This document shows positions 1-7,976 of a stretch of 18,264 bases of DNA, piece after piece (position 1 is the first letter of the stretch; every line of letters begins with the position of its first letter). Source of the stretch: JBDLRH01 sp039800165. Lineage in GTDB: Bacteria > Pseudomonadota > Gammaproteobacteria > Burkholderiales > Burkholderiaceae_C. The position numbers and the translations under genes were made by a program. Location: assembly GCA_039800165.1 (NCBI GenBank), contig JBDLRH010000100.1, positions 1 through 18,264 on the forward strand, written 5' to 3'. A model generated the notes under the pieces. The model ran no database searches. It saw only the letters and a list, made by a program, of their open reading frames with translations, and was not told where the DNA came from.

Positions 1-1430
1 AGGGCGTTGAAGGCCTTGTCCTTGCCGGCCCTGAACTCTTCCACCGACCTCGGGTTGGCTGCGAGCACCTGCTCGACGAGCGCCTCCAGCGCGCCGGTGT
101 CGTTGAGCTGGCGCAGGCCCAGCTCCTCGATGAGCGTGTCCACGTCGGCGGCGCCCGGCGAGGCCGTGCCGCCACCCCATGGGCCGCCGCGCGTCCACAG
201 GGCGTCGAACACCTGGCGTGCGCCGCTGTTCGACACGGTGCCGTCGGCCACGCGGCCGATGAGGGCGGCAAGTGCTGCCGCCGGCACCGGGCAGGCCTCG
301 ATCGCGAGGGCCTGCGCGTTCAGCCGCTTGGCGACCTCGCCCATCAGCCAGTTGGCCGCGAGCTTGGGCCACGCGGCGGCATCGCGCGCGCCGCCCAGCG
401 CCCGGCACGCGTCGCGCAGCGCCTCGTAGAAGCTCGCGAAGGCAAGGCTTTGCGTCATCATCGCTGCGTCGTAGGCGGGCAGGCCGTCCTCGCGCTGGAA
501 GCGCGAGGCCATCGCCGCGGGCAGTTCGGGCATCTGCGCGCGCACGCGTTCGACCCATTGCGGCTCGATCACGAGCGGGGCCAGGTCGGGGTCGGGAAAG
601 TAGCGATAGTCGTGCGCGTCTTCCTTGGTGCGCATCGTGCGCGTCTCGCCCGTGTCGGGGTCGAAGAGCACGGTGGCCTGCTCGATCGCAAGGCCGTCTT
701 CCAGCCGGTCGATCTGCCACTGCACCTCGAAGTCGATCGCCTCCTTCAGGAAGCGAAACGAGTTCAGGTTCTTGATCTCGCGGCGCGTGCCGAAGGGCGC
801 GCCCGGGCGGCGTACCGACACGTTGGCGTCGCAGCGAAAGCTCCCCTCCTGCATGTTGCCGTCGCAAATGCCGAGCCACACCACGAGCGTGTGCAGCGCG
901 CGCGCGTACTCCACCGCCTCGGCCGATGAGCGCATGTCCGGCTCGGAGACGATCTCCAGGAGCGGCGTGCCGGCACGGTTCAGATCGATGCCCGACATGC
1001 CGTGGTAGTCCTCGTGCAGGCTCTTGCCCGCGTCTTCCTCGAGGTGGGCGCGCGTGAGGCGCACGCGGCGTGCCTGCCCGTCGAGCAGGAAGTCCACCTG
1101 CCCGCCTTGCACCACCGGGATCTCGTACTGGCTGATCTGGTAGCCCTTGGGCAGGTCGGGGTAGAAGTAGTTCTTGCGCGCGAACACCGACAGCGGCGCG
1201 ACCGTGGCCTGCACCGCCAGCCCGAAACGGATCGCGCGCTCCACCGCGCCGCGGTTGGGCACGGGCAGCGTGCCGGGCAGCGCGAGGTCCACCGCGCAGG
1301 CCTGGGTGTTGGGCGCGGCGCCGAAGCGGGTGGACGCGCCGCTGAAGATCTTGCTGGCGGTGGACAGCTGGGCGTGGGTTTCCAGGCCGATCACGACCTC
1401 CCAGCCGCGCACGAGGGGGGATGCGCTCAT
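1..1430 (-). CDS. gatB: Asp-tRNA(Asn)/Glu-tRNA(Gln) amidotransferase subunit B, partial (3' end outside window)
   Basis: GatB is the kinase-like and tRNA-binding subunit of GatCAB. It phosphorylates the side chain of misacylated Glu-tRNA(Gln) or Asp-tRNA(Asn) and receives ammonia from GatA. The reading frame starts at the ATG at 1430-1428 and stays open for 476 codons to the left edge without a stop. Near the N terminus it shows VIGLETH, with E17 and H19 at the family's metal-binding position, followed by the QLST/KIFSG stretch. Further in is the GatB signature DLNRAGTPLLEIVSEPD, encoded around 945-990. The last visible residues (EEFRAGKDKAFNAL) are typical of the C-terminal tail domain, so probably only about 20-30 residues are missing. 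The start codon overlaps the gatA stop in an ATGA, which implies translational coupling and equal dosage. No Shine-Dalgarno sequence is obvious ahead of the start, as expected for a coupled gene. Confidence 0.96.
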   Translation of the reverse strand, partial: MSASPLVRGWEVVIGLETHAQLSTASKIFSGASTRFGAAPNTQACAVDLALPGTLPVPNRGAVERAIRFGLAVQATVAPLSVFARKNYFYPDLPKGYQISQYEIPVVQGGQVDFLLDGQARRVRLTRAHLEEDAGKSLHEDYHGMSGIDLNRAGTPLLEIVSEPDMRSSAEAVEYARALHTLVVWLGICDGNMQEGSFRCDANVSVRRPGAPFGTRREIKNLNSFRFLKEAIDFEVQWQIDRLEDGLAIEQATVLFDPDTGETRTMRTKEDAHDYRYFPDPDLAPLVIEPQWVERVRAQMPELPAAMASRFQREDGLPAYDAAMMTQSLAFASFYEALRDACRALGGARDAAAWPKLAANWLMGEVAKRLNAQALAIEACPVPAAALAALIGRVADGTVSNSGARQVFDALWTRGGPWGGGTASPGAADVDTLIEELGLRQLNDTGALEALVEQVLAANPRSVEEFRAGKDKAFNA

Positions 1431-2953
1431 GATGTCTGGGCGGCGGCCTGCGGCGCGCGCGCGTGGAAGTCGGTGGCCTGCTGCAGCGCGTGGGCCGCGT
1501 GCAGCAGCGCGCCTTCGGCGTAGTAGTTGCCCACGAGCTGCAGCCCCACGGGCATGCCGTGTTCGCCGAAGCCTGCGGGCACGCTCATGCCGGGCAGCCC
1601 GGCGAGGCTCGCCGGCAGCGTGAAGATGTCGGCCAGGTAGCTCGCCAGCGGATCGTCGGCCTGTTCGCCCAGCCGCCACGCGACCGTGGGCGCCACCGGG
1701 CCGGCGATGAGGTCGCACTGGGTGAAGCAGGCCTGGAAGTCCTCGGCGATCATGCGGCGCAGCTTCTGCGCCTGCAGGTAGTAGGCGTCGTAGTAGCCGT
1801 GGCTGAGTACGTACGTGCCGATCATGATGCGGCGCTTGACCTCCGCGCCGAAACCCTCGGCACGCGTCTTGCGGTACATGTCGGCGAGGTCGGTGTAGTG
1901 CGCGGCACGGTGGCCGAACTTCACGCCGTCGAAGCGCGCGAGGTTGGAGCTCGCCTCGGCCGGGGCGATGATGTAGTAGACGGGAATGGACAGCTCCGTG
2001 CGCGGCAGGCTCACATCGACGAGCGTCGCGCCGAGCCGCTCGAATTCGACGAGTGCGGCGCGTACCGCGCGCTCCACGTCCTCGGCCAGGCCCTGCGGGA
2101 AGAACTCGCGCGGCAGCCCGATGCGCAGCCCCGCAAGCGGCCTTGAGGTGCTCGCACCGTCGCGCACCGTGCGCAGCTGGGCCACGTAGTCGGGTACAGG
2201 GCGCTGCAGGCTCGTCGCGTCGCGCGCGTCGAAGCCTGCCATCGCGCCGAGCAGCCACGCGCAGTCCTCGGCCGAGCGCGCCATCGGGCCGGCCTGGTCG
2301 AGGCTCGAGGCGAAGGCGATCATGCCGTAGCGCGAACACGTGCCGTAGGTGGGCTTGATGCCGGTGATGCCGCAGAAAGCCGCGGGCTGGCGGATCGAGC
2401 CACCGGTGTCGGTTCCGGTGGCCGCCGGCACGAGGCGCGCGGCCACCGCCGCTGCCGAGCCGCCCGAGGAGCCGCCGGGTACGCGCTGCGGGTCCCAGGG
2501 GTTGCGCGCGACGCCGAAGGCGGAGTTCTCGTTGGCCGAGCCCATCGCGAACTCGTCGCAGTTGAGCTTGCCGAGCGTGACCATGCCGGCGCCGGGTTGG
2601 TCCTCGGCCTCGCCCGTGCCGAGCCGCGCGACCACGGTCGCATCGAAGGGGCTGCGGTAGTCGGCGAGCATGCGCGAGCCGGCCGTGGAGGGCAGTCCGC
2701 GCGTCACGAAGATGTCCTTGTGCGCCACCGGCACGCCGGTGAGCGGGCTGGCCGTGCCCTGCGCGCGGCGCGTGTCCGCGGCCCGAGCCTGCTCGAGGGT
2801 GAGCTCGGGGTCGATGCTCAGGAAGGCGCCGAGCCCGGCGTGTGCCTGTGCGCGGCCGAGGAGCTCGGTGGCGAGCTCCACCGCCGAGCACGCGCCCGAG
2901 CCCAGCAGGCCCGAAAGTTCGGCCACCCCGGCCTCGTGCAACGGGCGGCTCAT
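1427..2953 (-). CDS. gatA: Asp-tRNA(Asn)/Glu-tRNA(Gln) amidotransferase subunit A
   Basis: GatA is the glutaminase subunit of GatCAB and belongs to the amidase-signature family. It releases ammonia from Gln, which passes to GatB. The predicted protein has 508 residues, slightly above the usual 485-500. The Ser-cisSer-Lys triad is intact: K79 in PVAHKD, S162 in the PGGSSGGSAA glycine/serine loop, and nucleophile S186 in GTDTGGSIRQP. The start at 2953 sits in the 4-bp overlap with the gatC stop, and the stop overlaps the gatB start, so all three genes form one coupled operon. An oddity is an acidic insertion at about residues 112-121 (GTGEAEDQPG), between VVARL and the conserved AGMVTLGKLN segment; most GatA proteins have only two or three residues there. 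The insertion accounts for much of the extra length and lies away from the catalytic residues in sequence. Confidence 0.97.
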   Translation of the reverse strand: MSRPLHEAGVAELSGLLGSGACSAVELATELLGRAQAHAGLGAFLSIDPELTLEQARAADTRRAQGTASPLTGVPVAHKDIFVTRGLPSTAGSRMLADYRSPFDATVVARLGTGEAEDQPGAGMVTLGKLNCDEFAMGSANENSAFGVARNPWDPQRVPGGSSGGSAAAVAARLVPAATGTDTGGSIRQPAAFCGITGIKPTYGTCSRYGMIAFASSLDQAGPMARSAEDCAWLLGAMAGFDARDATSLQRPVPDYVAQLRTVRDGASTSRPLAGLRIGLPREFFPQGLAEDVERAVRAALVEFERLGATLVDVSLPRTELSIPVYYIIAPAEASSNLARFDGVKFGHRAAHYTDLADMYRKTRAEGFGAEVKRRIMIGTYVLSHGYYDAYYLQAQKLRRMIAEDFQACFTQCDLIAGPVAPTVAWRLGEQADDPLASYLADIFTLPASLAGLPGMSVPAGFGEHGMPVGLQLVGNYYAEGALLHAAHALQQATDFHARAPQAAAQTS

Positions 2954-3249
2954 TCGATCACCCGCGGCACGAGGAAGAGCCCGTCCTGCACGGCTGGCGC
3001 GCTGCGCTGGTTGGCCTCGCGCGCGTCGATTTCGGTGACGACGTCCTCGCGCAGCCGCAGCGCCACGGCCTGCACCGCCGACAGCGGCGTGTGCAGCGGC
3101 TCCACGCCGCGGGTGTCCACCGCGCGCATGCGCTCGACGATGTCGAAGAAGCCGTTGAGCTGGTGCAGCACGCTCGCGCGTTCGCCGGCGTCGAGTTCGA
3201 GCCGGGCGAGATCGGCGATGCGTTGCACGTCGTCCTGGGATAGGGCCAT
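2950..3249 (-). CDS. gatC: Asp-tRNA(Asn)/Glu-tRNA(Gln) amidotransferase subunit C
   Basis: GatC is the small subunit that wraps around GatA and stabilises the GatA-GatB interface. The product has 99 residues, the normal size. It has the expected N-terminal pattern (ALSQDDVQRIADLARLEL), a central amphipathic helix (LNGFFDIVERMRAVDT), the GVEPLHTP segment that lies against GatA, and a C-terminal VQDGLFLVPRVIE, a variant of the usual D-x-F-x-VPKV-I-E ending. It is the first gene of the gatCAB operon, and its TGA stop overlaps the gatA ATG. I see no good Shine-Dalgarno motif upstream; the 36 bp before the start consist of imperfect 9-bp repeats. The frame is open further upstream but holds no plausible start, so the ATG at 3249 is the best choice. 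Confidence 0.95.
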   Translation of the reverse strand: MALSQDDVQRIADLARLELDAGERASVLHQLNGFFDIVERMRAVDTRGVEPLHTPLSAVQAVALRLREDVVTEIDAREANQRSAPAVQDGLFLVPRVIE

Positions 3250-3252
3250 GGC

Positions 3253-3288
3253 GGTCGGAAGGGTCGGCAGGGTCTTCGGGGTCTGCAG
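3253..3288. repeat. Four imperfect 9-bp tandem repeats ahead of gatC
   Basis: On the plus strand four consecutive 9-mers each begin GGTC: GGTCGGAAG, GGTCGGCAG, GGTCTTCGG and GGTCTGCAG. On the gatC strand each unit ends in GACC. They lie immediately before the gatC start and would be in its untranslated leader. The repeats are visible directly; no function is implied. Confidence 0.6.
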
Positions 3289-3393
3289 GGGCTGCGGGGT
3301 GCACGCCCGGGTGCCGCCGGCGGCGCGGCCCGTACAGGGGAGCCTGCGCTGCCCGGCACCACCCTGCGGCAGCCCGAGGCGGTGGGGGTCGGT

Positions 3394-3400
3394 TATTATC
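3394..3400. promoter_or_regulatory. Candidate -10 element of mreB, also readable toward gatC
   Basis: TATTAT at 3394-3399 matches the sigma70 -10 consensus at five of six positions on the plus strand. Read on the minus strand, 3400-3395 is GATAAT, also five of six. This is the only AT-rich island in the 221-bp region between the divergent gatC and mreB genes. Neither direction has a recognisable -35 at the standard 17-bp spacing, so the assignment is tentative. If used for mreB, transcription would begin near 3406. Confidence 0.45.
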
Positions 3401-3403
3401 TCC

Positions 3404-3428
3404 GGCTTGGCCCACGACGGGCCGAGCC
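3404..3428 (+). promoter_or_regulatory. 10-bp inverted repeat at the expected mreB transcript start
   Basis: GGCTTGGCCC (3404-3413) pairs with GGGCCGAGCC (3419-3428) across a 5-nt loop. All ten positions pair, with one G-U wobble. The element begins four bases after the candidate -10, so it would either form a hairpin at the extreme 5' end of the mreB mRNA or act as a DNA operator over the start site. Pairing is directly visible; the role is inference. Confidence 0.5.
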
Positions 3429-3470
3429 CCCATCGCCTACGCGGCGGCTCCTGCCGCCTGCCTCCCGACC

Positions 3471-4514
3471 ATGTTCGGCTTCCTGCGCAGCTACTTCTCC
3501 ACCGATCTCGCGATCGACCTTGGCACGGCCAACACGCTCATCTACGTGCGCGGCAAGGGCATCGTGCTCGACGAGCCCTCGGTCGTCTCGATCCGCCACG
3601 AGGGCGGGCCCCAGGGCAAGAAGACGATCCAGGCCGTGGGCAAGCAGGCCAAGGCGATGCTCGGCAAGGTGCCGGGCAACATCGACGCCATCCGCCCGAT
3701 GAAGGACGGCGTGATCGCCGACTTCACCGTCACCGAGCAGATGCTCAAGCAGTTCATCCGCATGGTGCACCCGCGCTCGATGATGCGGCCGAGCCCGCGC
3801 ATCATCATCTGCGTGCCCTGCGGCTCGACGCAGGTCGAGCGCCGCGCCATCCGCGAGTCGGCGCTCGGCGCCGGCGCGTCGGAGGTCTACCTGATCGAGG
3901 AACCCATGGCCGCGGCCATCGGTGCCGGGCTGCCGGTGTCGGAAGCCTCGGGCTCGATGGTGGTGGACATCGGCGGCGGCACCACCGAGGTGGGCGTGAT
4001 CTCGCTGGGCGGCATGGTCTACAAGGGCAGCGTGCGCGTGGGTGGCGACAAGTTCGACGAGGCCATCATCAGCTACATCCGCCGCAACTACGGCATGCTG
4101 ATCGGCGAGCCCACCGCCGAGCTGATCAAGAAGACCATCGGCAGCGCCTTCCCCGGCAGCGAGGTCAAGGAGCTCGAGGTCAAGGGCCGCAACCTCAGCG
4201 AAGGCGTGCCGCGCTCGTTCACCATCTCGAGCAACGAGATCCTCGAAGCGCTGACCGATCCGCTCAACAACATCGTGACCTCGGTGAAGAACGCGCTCGA
4301 GCAGACCCCGCCCGAGCTCGGTGCCGACATCGCCGACCGCGGCATGATGCTCACCGGCGGTGGCGCGCTGCTGCGCGACCTCGATCGCCTGCTGTCCGAA
4401 GAGACCGGCCTGCCGGTGCTGGTGGCCGAAGACCCGCTGACCTGCGTGGTGCGCGGCTGCGGCATCGCACTGGAGCGCATGGAGCGCCTGGGGTCGATCT
4501 TCACCAGCGAGTAA
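3471..4514 (+). CDS. mreB: Rod shape-determining actin-like protein MreB
   Basis: MreB is the bacterial actin that polymerises under the inner membrane and orients the elongation machinery (MreC, MreD, RodA, PBP2). The product has 347 residues, the usual length. It starts with a short amphipathic stretch (MFGFLRSYFS) that fits the membrane-binding helix of Gram-negative MreB. The ATP-binding actin fold is clear: phosphate-1 loop DLGTANT at 16-22, connecting motif LIEEPMAAAIG at 141-151, phosphate-2 loop DIGGGTTE at 166-173, and a late LTGGGALL adenosine motif. It is the first gene of mreBCD-mrdA and is transcribed away from gatCAB. The leader holds a -10-like box and a strong inverted repeat; no Shine-Dalgarno sequence is evident before the ATG. 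Confidence 0.98.
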   Translation: MFGFLRSYFSTDLAIDLGTANTLIYVRGKGIVLDEPSVVSIRHEGGPQGKKTIQAVGKQAKAMLGKVPGNIDAIRPMKDGVIADFTVTEQMLKQFIRMVHPRSMMRPSPRIIICVPCGSTQVERRAIRESALGAGASEVYLIEEPMAAAIGAGLPVSEASGSMVVDIGGGTTEVGVISLGGMVYKGSVRVGGDKFDEAIISYIRRNYGMLIGEPTAELIKKTIGSAFPGSEVKELEVKGRNLSEGVPRSFTISSNEILEALTDPLNNIVTSVKNALEQTPPELGADIADRGMMLTGGGALLRDLDRLLSEETGLPVLVAEDPLTCVVRGCGIALERMERLGSIFTSE

Positions 4515-4529
4515 GCGGCGCGCGCGGCG

Positions 4530-5471
4530 ATGCCCCTCGGTACGCTGGACAGACGCCCGCCGCCCTTCTTCAAGCAAGGGGCTTCGGCCCTGTCCAAGCT
4601 GCTGGTGTGCAGCGCGCTGGCGCTGCTGCTGATGGCCGCCGATGCGCGGCTGCAGATCGCGCAGCCGCTGCGCTCTGCACTGGCCACCGCGCTGCAGCCG
4701 CTGCAATGGCTGGCGCTGACGCCGGGCCGCCTGCTCGATGCGCTGGGCGAGCGCAGCGAAACGCTGTCCTCCGCACAGTCGCGGGTGCAGGCACTCGAGG
4801 GCCAGCTGCTGCGCCAGGCGCCGCGTGCGCAGCAGGCCGAGCAGCTGGCGCTGGAGAACCGGCAACTGCGCGAGTTGCTGGACCTGCGCGCGCGCGGCGA
4901 GCGGCCATCGCTGGCTGCAGAAATCACCCACGAAGCGGCAGACCCGTACACCCGCAAGGTGTTCATCGACCGCGGCGCGCTGGCGGGTGTACTCAGCGGT
5001 GCGCCGGTGATCGATGCGCTGGGCGTGATCGGCCAGGTCACGCGGGTGCATCCGATGACCAGCGAGGTCACGCTGCTCACCGACCGCGAGCAGGCCATCC
5101 CGGTGATCAACACGCGCACCGGCCAGCGCAGCGTGGCCTTTGGCGAGCCCGCGCAAGCCGGCGCGCTGGAACTGCGCTTCATGGCCGCCAACGCCGATGT
5201 GCAGCAGGGCGACCTGCTGGCCACCAGCGGCGTGGACGGCATCTACCCGCCCGGGCTGGCGGTGGCGCGCGTCACGTCCATCGAGCGGCGTGCCGACAGC
5301 GGCTTTGCGCGCATCCGCTGCGAGCCCCTGGCGCGCGTGAGCGGCACCCGGCATGTGCTGGTGCTCGAGCCACTGCGACCCATCACCACCGTGCCGGCGG
5401 CCGATGCGAAGGTCACGCCGGCCACCCCAGCCACGCCGGGCGCAGCCGGCAGCAAGAAGGCCGCGCCATGA
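4530..5471 (+). CDS. mreC: Rod shape-determining protein MreC
   Basis: MreC is a bitopic inner-membrane protein whose periplasmic part binds and activates PBP2. The product has 313 residues. A short cytoplasmic N terminus (LDRRPPPFFKQG) is followed by one membrane segment at about 20-36, a coiled coil at about 74-118 (ETLSSAQSRVQALEGQLLRQ and on), and the beta-rich MreC domain at about 125-285 with characteristic RKVFIDRGA and GDLLATSGVDGIYPPGL stretches. The C terminus is a low-complexity Thr/Ala/Pro/Lys tail, common in beta-proteobacterial MreC. It starts 15 bp after mreB, and its stop codon overlaps the mreD start, indicating an operon. Confidence 0.96.
   Translation: MPLGTLDRRPPPFFKQGASALSKLLVCSALALLLMAADARLQIAQPLRSALATALQPLQWLALTPGRLLDALGERSETLSSAQSRVQALEGQLLRQAPRAQQAEQLALENRQLRELLDLRARGERPSLAAEITHEAADPYTRKVFIDRGALAGVLSGAPVIDALGVIGQVTRVHPMTSEVTLLTDREQAIPVINTRTGQRSVAFGEPAQAGALELRFMAANADVQQGDLLATSGVDGIYPPGLAVARVTSIERRADSGFARIRCEPLARVSGTRHVLVLEPLRPITTVPAADAKVTPATPATPGAAGSKKAAP
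5456..5460 (+). promoter_or_regulatory. Ribosome binding site of mreD
   Basis: GAAGG ends 7 nt before the ATG at 5468. Together with the ATGA overlap it supports that start over the next in-frame ATG two codons later at 5474. Confidence 0.5.
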
Positions 5472-5986
5472 TCATGCGTCCCGGCCAGCAGCTGCTGTTG
5501 CCCGCCAACCCGCTGTTCATCTGGGGCAGCCTGGTGGTGGCGCTCGTGATCGACATGCTGCCGTTCGCGCAGGCCGCCTGGATGCCGCAGCTGGTGGCGG
5601 TGCTGCTGGCGTTCTGGATCGTGCACCAGCCGCGGCGCATCGGCGTGATCACGGCCTTCGTCTTTGGCCTGGCCACCGACGTGCATCAGGCCGGGCTGCT
5701 GGGGCAACACGCGCTGGCCTACGGCATCCTCGGCTTCTTCGCGGTCACCATCCACCGGCGGCTGCTGTGGTTTGCGGTGCACCAGCAAGCGCTGCAGGTG
5801 CTGCCGCTGTTCGTGCTGGCGCATGCAGTGTCGGTCACGGTGCGGCTGCTGGCAGGCGGCAGCTGGCCCGGCTGGCCGTTGCTGCTGGCACCGGTGCTCG
5901 AAGCCGCGCTGTGGCTGCCGGCCTCGGTGCTGCTGCTTGCGCCGCAGCGCCGCGCGCCCGATCCGGACGAAAATCGTCCCCTGTGA
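5468..5986 (+). CDS. mreD: Rod shape-determining protein MreD
   Basis: MreD is a small polytopic inner-membrane protein of the elongasome that interacts with MreC. The product has 172 residues with about five to six hydrophobic segments (roughly 14-34, 40-53, 57-71, 82-97, 108-128, 137-158). The PRRIGVITAFVFGLATDVHQAGLLGQHALAYG region carries the family's conserved G-x-x-x-D pattern and the LGQHALAY motif. The start overlaps the mreC stop (ATGA at 5468-5471) and has a GAAGG ribosome site in front. The gene ends 27 bp before mrdA. The annotation rests on position in mreBCD, topology and the conserved loop. Confidence 0.94.
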   Translation: MIMRPGQQLLLPANPLFIWGSLVVALVIDMLPFAQAAWMPQLVAVLLAFWIVHQPRRIGVITAFVFGLATDVHQAGLLGQHALAYGILGFFAVTIHRRLLWFAVHQQALQVLPLFVLAHAVSVTVRLLAGGSWPGWPLLLAPVLEAALWLPASVLLLAPQRRAPDPDENRPL

Positions 5987-6013
5987 ACCTGCCCGTCAAG
6001 CGCACACCTCACC

Positions 6014-7975
6014 ATGACCGCCCTGCGTGATGTCGAGACCAGCCTGCATGCGTTTCGCCAGCGCGTGCTGGTGATCGCGCTGGTGGTGCTGTCGGCCTTT
6101 GCGCTGCTGGCCGCGCGGCTGGTGTACCTGCAGGTGGTGCGGCACGGCGACTTCCAGGAGCAGGCCGAGGCCAACCGCACCGGCATCGTGCCGATCGTGC
6201 CCAACCGCGGCGTGATCATGGATCGCAACGGCATCGTTCTGGCCACCAACTACTCGGCCTACACGCTGGAGATCGCGCCGGCGCGGCTGCAGGCGCCGCT
6301 GGAGCGCGTGATCGACGAGCTGTCGGGCGTGCTGGACATCAGCGCGCGCGACCGCCGGCGCTTTCGCAAGCTGCGCGAAGAGTTCCGGGCGATGGACTCG
6401 ATCCCGATCCGCACGCGGCTGAGCGACGCCGAGGTGGCGCGCTTTGCGGCGCAGCGCTTTCGCTTCCCCGGTGTGGAGATCAAGGCGCGGCTGTTCCGCC
6501 ACTATCCCTGGGGCGAGCTCGGCAGCCATGTGGTGGGCTACATCGGCCGCATCAACCAGGCCGAGAAGGCAGCGATTGAGGAGTGGGCCGAGGAAGACCA
6601 GGCCAACTACCGCGGCACCGAATACATCGGCAAGCTCGGCGTGGAGCAGGCCTACGAGCGAACGCTGCACGGCATCACCGGTGTGGAGGAGGTCGAGCGC
6701 TCGGCCGCCGGGCGCGCGGTGCGGCGGCTGGCCAGCACGCCGGCCACGCCCGGCCATGCGGTGCATCTGTCGATCGACATCAAGATGCAGAAACTGGTGG
6801 AAGACCTCTATGGCGAGCGGCGGGGTGCGCTGGTGGCGATCGATCCGCGCTCCGGCGAGCTTCTGGCCTTCGTGAGCAAGCCCACCTTCGACCCCAACCT
6901 GTTTGTCGACGGCATCGACCCGGAGAACTGGGCGCTGCTCAACGAGTCGGTGGACAAGCCGCTGCTCAACCGCGCACTGCGCGGCACCTACCCGCCGGGC
7001 TCGACCTACAAGCCCTTCATGGGACTGGCGGCGCTCGCATCCGGCAAGCGTACGCCGGCGACCGTCGTCAACGACGGGGGCTCGTGGACCTTCGGCGGCC
7101 ATGTGTTCCGCAGCCACGGCGACAAGGCGCTCGGGCCGGTGGACCTGCACCGCTCGATCGTGCAGTCAAGCAACGTGTACTACTACACCCTGGCCAATGA
7201 ACTCGGCGTCGATGCGATGCACGACTTCATGAAGCCGCTGGGCTTTGGCCAGATCACCGGCATCGACATCCCTGGCGAGGTGCGCGGCGTGCTGCCCAGC
7301 CAGGCCTGGAAGCGCGCCGCCTACAAGCGGCCCGAGCAACAGAAGTGGTACGCCGGCGAGACCATCTCGCTGGGCATCGGGCAGGGCTACAACAGCTTCA
7401 CCATGCTGCAGCTGGCACAGGCCACCGCCATCGTGGCAGGCGACGGCGTGCGGCATCGTCCGCTGCTGGTGACGGCGACCGAAGACCCGGTGACCCATGC
7501 ACGCACGCCGGTGCCGCGCACCGCAGGCGAGCCGCTGGGCCTGAACCCGGAGCATGTGGCCGCGGTGCGCCGTGCGATGGTGGCCGTGACGCAAGAGGGC
7601 ACCTCCACGCGGGTGTTCGCCGGCGCCGGCTACCTGAGCGGCGGCAAGACCGGCACCGCGCAGGCGGTCACCATCGGCCAGAAAGAAAAGTACAACGCCT
7701 CGAAGCTGGAAGAGCACCAGCGCGACCACTCGCTGTACATCGCGTTCGCGCCGGCCGAGCAGCCCACCATCGCGCTGGCCATCGTGGTCGAGAACGCGGG
7801 CTTTGGCGCCGCGTCGGCTGCGCCGATTGCACGGCGCGTGTTCGACTACTGGCTGCAGGGCCTGTGGCCCACCCCCGAAGACATCGCCGCCACGCAAAAG
7901 GGCCAGAGCGCCGCCCCGATCGGCAAGCCGCTTGATGCACGCGAGGCCGCTTGGCCCCCGCGCGCTGCGCCCTGA
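6014..7975 (+). CDS. mrdA: Penicillin-binding protein 2 (elongation-specific transpeptidase)
   Basis: PBP2 crosslinks peptidoglycan during sidewall growth together with the glycosyltransferase RodA. The product has 653 residues, typical. A short cytoplasmic tail is followed by one membrane anchor at about 17-38, then the class B PBP pedestal domain (PNRGVIMDRNG near 60-70) and the transpeptidase domain. The three active-site motifs are intact: SxxK as S330-T-Y-K333, SxN as S385-S-N387, and KTG at 545-547 within SGGKTGTAQ. It ends with a proline/alanine-rich tail. The gene lies 27 bp after mreD and is presumably cotranscribed with mreBCD. No rodA follows: the next gene is on the other strand and its stop codon lies one base away. 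Confidence 0.97.
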   Translation: MTALRDVETSLHAFRQRVLVIALVVLSAFALLAARLVYLQVVRHGDFQEQAEANRTGIVPIVPNRGVIMDRNGIVLATNYSAYTLEIAPARLQAPLERVIDELSGVLDISARDRRRFRKLREEFRAMDSIPIRTRLSDAEVARFAAQRFRFPGVEIKARLFRHYPWGELGSHVVGYIGRINQAEKAAIEEWAEEDQANYRGTEYIGKLGVEQAYERTLHGITGVEEVERSAAGRAVRRLASTPATPGHAVHLSIDIKMQKLVEDLYGERRGALVAIDPRSGELLAFVSKPTFDPNLFVDGIDPENWALLNESVDKPLLNRALRGTYPPGSTYKPFMGLAALASGKRTPATVVNDGGSWTFGGHVFRSHGDKALGPVDLHRSIVQSSNVYYYTLANELGVDAMHDFMKPLGFGQITGIDIPGEVRGVLPSQAWKRAAYKRPEQQKWYAGETISLGIGQGYNSFTMLQLAQATAIVAGDGVRHRPLLVTATEDPVTHARTPVPRTAGEPLGLNPEHVAAVRRAMVAVTQEGTSTRVFAGAGYLSGGKTGTAQAVTIGQKEKYNASKLEEHQRDHSLYIAFAPAEQPTIALAIVVENAGFGAASAAPIARRVFDYWLQGLWPTPEDIAATQKGQSAAPIGKPLDAREAAWPPRAAP

Positions 7976-7976
7976 T

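Noticed and set aside
3313..3324. 12-bp perfect palindrome GCCGCCGGCGGC upstream of gatC
   Set aside because: Pure GC triplet palindromes of this length are expected by chance in such GC-rich sequence, and it is not placed at a promoter or start.
3396..5354. 652-codon minus-strand open frame opposite mreB-mreC
   Set aside because: Antisense shadow of mreB and mreC, His/Ala/Leu-rich, no domain.
2597..5986. A very long plus-strand open frame crossing gatA, gatC and mreBCD
   Set aside because: It runs antisense to or out of frame with well-supported genes; its upstream part reads as low-complexity Arg/Ala-rich peptide. Only its last 172 codons are real, and those are mreD.
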